From contig JAEXTI010000178.1 in the NCBI GenBank assembly GCA_023406965.1, positions 1 to 10,084 on the forward strand: a stretch of DNA of 10,084 bases, read 5' to 3'. Below, in pieces: positions 5,262 to 10,084 of the stretch (within the stretch, counting starts at the first letter, position 1; each line of letters opens with the position of its first letter). The notes below the pieces were generated by a model that was given only the letters and a program-made list of their open reading frames with translations, was not told the origin of the DNA and ran no database searches. The translations under genes and the position numbers were made by a program. The DNA is from Chloroflexota bacterium (GTDB lineage: Bacteria; Chloroflexota; Anaerolineae; Anaerolineales; Anaerolineaceae).

Positions 5262-6779
5262 TTATTGACGCCGGCGACCCCGAGACCGAGTAGACGATCG
5301 ACCACCACGGCGCGAGCCTTCGCTGGTGGAGCGCGGCTCTGTACGGCGAGAAGTAGCGGCCTTTTCGGCCTGATCTTCGGAGGCGGGCGGCACGACCGGC
5401 GCGTGGAAGGTTTGCTGGTAGAAATCGTCCAGGAGCATGGCCAGCAAGCCGGTTTCTTCGTCGGTTTCGCTCAGGTTGCGGGCCAGGGGGAGGAAGCGCT
5501 GCATGCGCACGGTTTGCAGGTTATCGCGGGCGCGCAGGCGTGACTCCAGCAGGGTGATGATGCGCTCGGAGACGACCCGCTCCACTTCTTCGTCGTTGGG
5601 CAGGGGGCGTTCTTCGATGGTGAAGGCGAAGCGTTTGGCAATGCGCAGCAGGTCGATGCGCTCGGCGCCGTTGACCAGGGTGATGGCGGTACCGCTACCG
5701 CCCGCCCGACCGGTGCGCCCGGCGCGGTGAATGTACGATTCGGGGTCTTCGGGGGGTTCGTATTGGATGACGTGCGACAGCTCGGGCAGGTCGATGCCGC
5801 GGGCGGCCACGTCGGTGGCGACCAGGAAGCGCAGCGTGCCCTGGCGAACGCGGTTGAGCACTTTTTCGCGGACGACCTGTGACAGGTCGGAGGTAAGCAG
5901 GTCGGCGTCGTAGCCAAAGCGCTGCAGCACGGTGGTCACGTACTCGACGTGCAGCTTGGTGTTGCAGAAGATGATGGCGGAAATGGGATTTTCGACCTCG
6001 ATGATGCGCACCAGGCTGCGGTCTTTGTCCATGCCGGGGACGGTGTAGTAGACGTGCTCGGTCTCGGTGACGTGGATGTGGTCGCTGCTCAGGTTGATGA
6101 AGCCGGGATCGCGCAGGAACTGGTCGGTGAGGCGCATGACCTGAGGCGGGAAGGTGGCCGAGAACATGAAGGTGCTGATGGGATGCGCGGGCAGGTAGGA
6201 TTTGACGCGGCGCATGTCGGGGGAGAAGCCCATCGAGAGCATGTGGGCGGCTTCGTCAAAGACCAGGAAGCGCAGATTGGCCAGAGACAGCGAGCGGCGC
6301 AGGAGGTGGTCGAGGATGCGACCGGGGGTGCCGATGACGATGTGAGCGCCGGCTTTGAAGGCATCTAACTGGGCGCGGTACCCCACGCCGCCGTAGACGG
6401 CGATGGAACGCACGCCGGTGGCTTTGCCTAGCAGTTCAGCTTCCGAGGCCACCTGTAAAGCCAGTTCACGGGTGGGTACCAGGATGAGGGCCTGGGTGGC
6501 GTTTTGCAGGGGGTTGACCATCTCCAGCAGGGGCAGCAGGTAGGCGCCGGTCTTGCCGCTGCCGGTGCGCGATTGGATCATCATGTCGCGCTGGGAGAAG
6601 AGATAGGGGATGGCTTTGGCCTGGACGGGCAGCAGTTCGCTCCAACCGGCCAGAGCGGCGCCTTCACGAAGTTTTTCGGGTAAATCGGCCAATGTGGCCA
6701 GAGGGAGAACGTCGAGCGATGAACTCTCTGAAGAGTTTTCCTTCTCGGGCGTGTTCGTAAAAGAGTTAGACTCGTTCAT
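5262..6779 (-). CDS. DEAD-box RNA helicase with an atypical DEAA motif II
   Basis: The 505-residue protein has the two RecA-like domains of DEAD-box ATP-dependent RNA helicases: Q motif around LLPVQAKAIPYL (49-60), motif I SRTGSGKT (70-77), Ia PTRELALQV (102-110), Ib TPGR (151-154), III SAT (207-209), IV AIIFCNTK (268-275), V VATDVAARGID (320-330) and VI HRAGRTGRAG (351-360). A basic Ser/Arg/Gly tail (478-505, e.g. SRRGGRSSTRSRGRRRQ) probably binds RNA, as in CshA/DeaD-like proteins acting in ribosome assembly, mRNA decay or cold growth. Motif II reads D175-E-A-A178: the usual last aspartate is alanine (GCC at 6248-6246). The start at 6779 is preferred because GGAAG (6785-6789) lies 5 bases upstream; the ATG at 6791 has no ribosome site. 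It appears to be a single-gene unit. The Ser-rich first 22 residues look disordered. Confidence 0.94.
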   Translation of the reverse strand: MNESNSFTNTPEKENSSESSSLDVLPLATLADLPEKLREGAALAGWSELLPVQAKAIPYLFSQRDMMIQSRTGSGKTGAYLLPLLEMVNPLQNATQALILVPTRELALQVASEAELLGKATGVRSIAVYGGVGYRAQLDAFKAGAHIVIGTPGRILDHLLRRSLSLANLRFLVFDEAAHMLSMGFSPDMRRVKSYLPAHPISTFMFSATFPPQVMRLTDQFLRDPGFINLSSDHIHVTETEHVYYTVPGMDKDRSLVRIIEVENPISAIIFCNTKLHVEYVTTVLQRFGYDADLLTSDLSQVVREKVLNRVRQGTLRFLVATDVAARGIDLPELSHVIQYEPPEDPESYIHRAGRTGRAGGSGTAITLVNGAERIDLLRIAKRFAFTIEERPLPNDEEVERVVSERIITLLESRLRARDNLQTVRMQRFLPLARNLSETDEETGLLAMLLDDFYQQTFHAPVVPPASEDQAEKAATSRRTEPRSTSEGSRRGGRSSTRSRGRRRQ

Positions 6780-6826
6780 AAGGACTTCCATTCAAATTTG
6801 AGTTAAGTGATTGATCTACGCTTAAC

Positions 6827-6832
6827 ATTGTA
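6827..6832 (-). promoter_or_regulatory. Possible -10 box of the helicase gene
   Basis: TACAAT on the - strand matches the -10 consensus at 5 of 6 positions and would give a leader of roughly 40 bases before the helicase start at 6779. No good -35 lies at 15-18 bp; a near-consensus TTGCCA is present but only 7 bp away. The assignment is weak. Confidence 0.3.
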
Positions 6833-6886
6833 ACTTGAGTGGCAAGATTGAGATAGAGCCTCCCGGGAATTGCCATGTTGGAATCC

Positions 6887-6936
6887 GTATATAGGGATGC
6901 GAGCCGCGGCAAAGCCGCTCTCACATCCCTATATAC
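6887..6936. repeat. Long imperfect palindrome, REP/MITE-like or terminator hairpin
   Basis: Arms GTATATAGGGATG (6887-6899) and its exact complement (6924-6936) give 13 perfect base pairs. After a 1x1 mismatch the stem continues with GAG/CTC, a small internal loop, and GCGGC/GCCGC around an AAA loop, so almost all of the 50 bases pair. It lies in the 219-base gap between the helicase 5' end and the 3' end of the Dpp/Opp operon. It could terminate the - strand operon, but no T tract follows on that strand. Its compact symmetric form with a GC-rich tip also fits a short repeated extragenic palindrome. The rest of the gap shows no gene. Confidence 0.7.
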
Positions 6937-6998
6937 AGCACCTTCTTAAACGGCAACTCTTGGAGGATCGATAGCGCCGATTTCAACCATCAATCAAG

Positions 6999-8001
6999 AG
7001 GCTTATCTTTGGGAATATAGCCAGCAAGCCACTTGATGTTGAGGGGTCAGGTGAATCTCGGGCGGGTCTTGAACATCACACAACCCATGAATACATTTGG
7101 AACAGCGAGGATGAAAACGGCAGCCGGAAGGAGGATTGACTAGGCTGGGAGGTTCGCCTGGGGGGACTTCTTTATATACACGAGCATTCTTTGCCTCAGG
7201 GTCTGAGGTGGCAGACAGCAGTGCCTGAGTATAAGGGTGGCTAGAATTCTTTAACATCCTACCGATAGGCGCTTTTTCAACCAATTTCCCGGCATACATG
7301 ACAAAAATGTATTCTGAGAAGTATTTAACGGTGGATAAATCGTGGGTGATGTAAATAAAGGAAAGATTGTGACTTTGTTGCAGGCCGCGCAACAAGCGCA
7401 AAATTTCCACGCGGACAGAAGCATCGAGCATTGATACTGGCTCATCGGCAATGATCAGTTGTGGCTTTAAGATCATTGCTCTTGCTATGACAATCCGCTG
7501 CTGCTGGCCCCCACTGAGCATGTGTGGGTATTTAGGTAAGAAGTCTTCGATGGGGTGGATTTTGACTTCTTCCATTACTTGCCGGATTCGATCCTGACGA
7601 TTTGCCTTGTTATGCCAACCGGCGATGATTAGGGGTTCTTCTAATATTTGCTGGACATTCATGAAGGCGGGCAGTGCGGCAAATGGATCTTGTTGAACAT
7701 AGCCGACATTCGCTCGATAGGCATGGATGCTTTTTCGCCCCCGGGCATGGATATCCTCGCCAGAAAAGTATACACTGCCCGTACGAGGTTTGTATAAGCC
7801 CAGGATAGTTTTCATCAGGCTGGATTTTCCACAACCGCTTTCACCAACCACCGCAGCGGCTTCACCGGGCTTGATCTCAAAACTAATACCATCAACGGCG
7901 CGAACATCGCCTACGTGGCCAAAACCCCAACGGCGCAGTTCAAACCAGACGCGCAGGTCGCGAATTGAAAGTGTGGGGGGAGTAGTATTTGAAGTTTCCA
8001 T
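6999..8001 (-). CDS. Dpp/Opp-type ABC transporter ATPase (second, DppF/OppF-like)
   Basis: The stop TAG/TAA boundary lies at about 7003 and the product is about 332 residues, the family's normal length. Visible motifs are Walker A GESGCGKS (53-60), Q-loop in YVQQDPFAALPAF, signature LSGGQ (163-167), Walker B LIIADEP (182-188), D-loop MLDAS, and switch His220. The oligopeptide-transporter C-terminal region SHPYTQALL (254-262) is followed by PPSGCRFHPRC with Cys294, 300, 308 and 326 spaced like the cysteines of oligo_HPY domains. It energises uptake of peptides or similar solutes with the neighbouring ATPase and permease. Start choice is uncertain: ATG 8001 has GGAAA at 8007-8011, whereas 8013 has almost no ribosome site and 8085 would overlap the previous gene by 67 bases. 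It is the last gene of the operon, 17 bases after the preceding stop. Confidence 0.9.
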
Positions 8002-8018
8002 TGTCATTTCCATTAATC

Positions 8019-8975
8019 TTATTGATAGAGCCAACACTTTACGGTTCGCCATTCTTTTTTTACCGACGGCGGTTCTAGTGCACATCGGTCAAATCGGGAG
8101 GGACAGCGCGCAGCAAAGCGACAACCAGAAGGTGGGCTGATCAAGCTTGGGGGTTGCCCACTGATGAAATCGGGTTCCACGTCAGTCCGCAGGCGTGGAA
8201 CGCTGGCCATAAGCATTTTCGAGTAGGGATGAAGAGGCTGTCCAAAAAAGGCTTCCGCATCGCCCGTCTCGACAATTTGACCTGCATACATGACTGCTAC
8301 ATCGTCGGCTAATTCGCTGGATGTAGCCACATCATGTGTAATTAGAATGTAGCTGGTGCCTAATTCGGCTTTGTTTCGTTTGAGAACGTTCATGATGTTG
8401 CTTTGGGTTAGCAGGTCGAGGGCAGAGGTAGGTTCGTCCAAAATCACAAGGCTGGGTGAAGTGACCAATGCCATTGCTAAAGCAACTCGTTGGCGCATTC
8501 CACCACTTAGCTCGAAGGGATAGCGAGAGATAAAATCGGCGGGTACGCCAACATAGTGGAACATCCGCTTCACCAATTCCATGGCTTGTTTTCTGTGTGC
8601 CGAATTGTGGAACATGAAGGGTTCGGCCACCTGGTGACCGACTCGAATCACAGGGTTGAGTGCGTTCATGGCGGCTTGTGGCACTAAAGACATTTGCACC
8701 CAACGCACCGAGCGGCGAAATTCTTCATCGCCGAGGCTCATCACATCTGTACCATTCAAAAACACTTTCCCGGAATAAGAGCCAATGTTGTTGGGGAGCA
8801 TTCGCAATATCGCCTTGGCTAATGAGCTTTTCCCACAACCCGATTCACCTAAAATAACAACCGCACGTTGCTGGTTGAGTCTGAAGCTTACATGATCAAC
8901 CGCTTGGACCGGCCCCTGGCTGGTGCGAAAGTGCATCACAAGATCTGATATCTCGAGAAGAGGTTGGTTGGTCAT
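8019..8975 (-). CDS. Dpp/Opp-type ABC transporter ATPase (first, DppD/OppD-like)
   Basis: The 318-residue ATPase has Walker A GESGCGKS (43-50), a Q-loop in LVPQAAMNALNPV (98-110), signature LSGGM (156-160), Walker B LVILDEP (176-182), D-loop SALD (184-187) and switch His214. The C-terminal oligo_HPY region reads LHPYSKMLMASVP (248-260) and then GCRFAARCPSRFDRC, with Cys285, 291, 298 and 314. In some DppD-type subunits this cysteine set binds an iron-sulfur cluster. LAP/MNALNPV and the cysteine spacing favour the DppD/OppD side of the pair. The start at 8975 is supported by AGGAG (8981-8985) 5 bases upstream, and this ribosome site overlaps the stop of the permease gene, so the two are tightly linked. 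It would form the heterodimeric ATPase with the next gene. The substrate is not predictable from the ATPase. Confidence 0.93.
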   Translation of the reverse strand: MTNQPLLEISDLVMHFRTSQGPVQAVDHVSFRLNQQRAVVILGESGCGKSSLAKAILRMLPNNIGSYSGKVFLNGTDVMSLGDEEFRRSVRWVQMSLVPQAAMNALNPVIRVGHQVAEPFMFHNSAHRKQAMELVKRMFHYVGVPADFISRYPFELSGGMRQRVALAMALVTSPSLVILDEPTSALDLLTQSNIMNVLKRNKAELGTSYILITHDVATSSELADDVAVMYAGQIVETGDAEAFFGQPLHPYSKMLMASVPRLRTDVEPDFISGQPPSLISPPSGCRFAARCPSRFDRCALEPPSVKKEWRTVKCWLYQ

Positions 8976-8983
8976 TGTGACTC

Positions 8984-10084
8984 CTAAATCTGGCGCAAGC
9001 GAGGGTTGAAAATCCGGTCCAGAGCGAATCCCAGCATGGCGAATGCCAGACTGGTGATTATCAGCATCACGGCCGGTTCGAGCATCCAGTAGTAGAGTCC
9101 TTGATAGGGGGCGCTGTTTACAAATGCATCATTAATTACCTTCCCCCAGGTCGGCAATTCGGGGTCTCCCAGGCCGAGCACAGCCAGAGACGCCTCAATA
9201 AATACATAGGTAGGGATTAGGGTCACCAATTGAGGAATTAATGTGGGGATTAAGCGCGGGGTCAGGTAACGCAAGATGATTCTTATATCGCTGGCGTTAT
9301 AGACGCGGGCAGCCTCGATGTAAGGAGTTTCTTTGATCTGCAAGAAGATGGCTCGATTAGTTTTAATTGCCCCGCCGAAAATGTTGAGCACGATGGTTGC
9401 ACCCAGGATTACCCAAATGCTACGTGAATGAAACGTGCCGATCATTAACAACAAGGGGAGAAAAGGTAAAACCAGATTGATTTCTGTGACTCGCTGAATG
9501 AGTTCATCGAGCCAGCCCCGATACCAGGCTCCTATGGCTGCGATGACCATCGTTGTAATAGTTGTACCGAGAGCTGCCAGTAATCCAAATGCAAGCGCAA
9601 TAGGTGTGCCCCATAAAAGGGCGACCGATAGATCGCGGCGCAAGTGATCTGTGCCGGCCCACCCTGCCAGTGTACCGTGCATAACCAGTTCAACATCCAC
9701 CGTGGAATTGGCCTCGAAAGTATAGGCAGAAATTACCATACGGTAAGTTCCTTTTAGAGGCGTTGGTGTTTCTACCTGCGGGTCACGGAATAGAGCTTGC
9801 AACACATTGTCGTTGCGTAACAAGCGGGTCAAGCGATCGTCCTGCGAAAGCCGGTATGTCTGCCGATTGATTAAGGCAAAGTTGTTCAGATGAATTTCAC
9901 GCCCATCGGGTGTAACCCAGGTCACATCTGCATAAGGTTGTTTGGCGGTGAATGTAGAAGAAAAGTAGATCATCAACTCCTGTGGAAAGCTGTCATATTG
10001 ATAATCAAATGGAATAGAGAAGATGATTTCACTGTTCCCGTTTTCCTCGGTAAGGATCGTTCTGGAAACTCCAGGACTGGTCGT
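8984..10084 (-). CDS. Dpp/Opp-type ABC permease (DppC/OppC-like), 5' end outside window
   Basis: The frame stays open to the right edge (366 residues visible), so the N-terminus and probably TM1 lie outside; the TTG at 9976 is internal, not a start. About 135 visible residues before the core (to about 9660) are hydrophilic and rich in beta-type sequence, as in an extracytoplasmic domain between TM1 and TM2. Then GTDHLRRD (9655-9632) matches the family GTDxLGRD motif and leads into membrane helices (ALLWGTPIALAFGLLAAL, INLVLPFLPLLLMIG, IWVILGATIVLNIF, LIPTYVFIEASLAVLGLG, AVMLIITSLAFAMLGF). The ATPase-contacting EAA loop is YIEAARVYNASDIRIILRYLTP, with Asn where the family usually has Gly. It partners the two ATPases downstream. 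The companion DppB-like permease and solute-binding protein are expected beyond the edge. Confidence 0.9.
   Translation of the reverse strand, partial: TTSPGVSRTILTEENGNSEIIFSIPFDYQYDSFPQELMIYFSSTFTAKQPYADVTWVTPDGREIHLNNFALINRQTYRLSQDDRLTRLLRNDNVLQALFRDPQVETPTPLKGTYRMVISAYTFEANSTVDVELVMHGTLAGWAGTDHLRRDLSVALLWGTPIALAFGLLAALGTTITTMVIAAIGAWYRGWLDELIQRVTEINLVLPFLPLLLMIGTFHSRSIWVILGATIVLNIFGGAIKTNRAIFLQIKETPYIEAARVYNASDIRIILRYLTPRLIPTLIPQLVTLIPTYVFIEASLAVLGLGDPELPTWGKVINDAFVNSAPYQGLYYWMLEPAVMLIITSLAFAMLGFALDRIFNPRLRQI

Noticed and set aside
5949..6368. Open frames on the + strand opposite the helicase gene
   Set aside because: They are shadows of the high-GC helicase codons, without ribosome sites or recognisable domains.
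8002..8085. Upstream start at 8085 for the second Dpp ATPase
   Set aside because: It would overlap the preceding ATPase gene by 67 bases and adds residues unlike the family's N-terminus.
9974..9976. TTG at 9976 as a start codon for the permease
   Set aside because: The same frame stays open to the window edge with plausible protein sequence, so the gene begins outside the window.
1..10084. CRISPR arrays, tRNA/rRNA genes, insertion sequences, toxin-antitoxin pairs or phage defence genes
   Set aside because: I looked for regular direct repeats, tRNA-like cloverleafs, transposase motifs and paired small genes and found none that could be supported.

Overview
The window looks like chromosomal DNA of a free-living bacterium. 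The mix of an Asp-box repeat protein coupled to a MoaD-like carrier, a LacI-family regulator, a Bce-type ABC exporter and a Dpp/Opp importer with a large-loop permease resembles Anaerolineae-type Chloroflexota. That assignment is inferred from gene content, not from a marker gene. I see no phage, insertion sequence, CRISPR array, tRNA or rRNA.

Layout. (1) 1-444, + strand: the C-terminal end of an Asp-box (BNR/sialidase-like) repeat protein overlaps by ATGA with a small MoaD/ThiS-like protein ending in Gly-Gly. A perfect 15-bp hairpin follows. (2) 472-1845, - strand: a LacI-family regulator and, downstream, a 78-residue protein I do not recognise. Both have the same perfect palindrome (TGCAACCGGTTGCA) in front. 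The lacI copy abuts a fully consensus sigma-70 promoter (TTGACA, 17 bp, TATAAT), so autorepression is the likely logic. (3) 1894-2333, + strand: a divergent SMR-family exporter of the Gdx/SugE (guanidinium) type. (4) 2424-5253, + strand: a BceA-like ATPase and BceB-like 10-TM permease overlapping by ATGA, ended by a bidirectional terminator. (5) 5262-6779, - strand: a DEAD-box RNA helicase whose motif II reads DEAA. (6) 6887-6936: a long imperfect hairpin in non-coding DNA. (7) 6999-10084, - strand: the distal part of a Dpp/Opp-type peptide/solute import operon, read from the right edge: permease (5' end outside the window), ATPase 1, ATPase 2. The first permease and the binding protein presumably lie beyond the right edge.

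How it works together. These are several independent small units. Three concern transport: guanidinium export, Bce-type peptide sensing or resistance, and oligopeptide uptake. One is a self-contained LacI circuit with a tiny target gene. No single new multi-gene system is evident. The best candidates for a second look are the LacI/small-protein circuit, the DEAA substitution in the helicase, and the Asp-box/MoaD-like pair.
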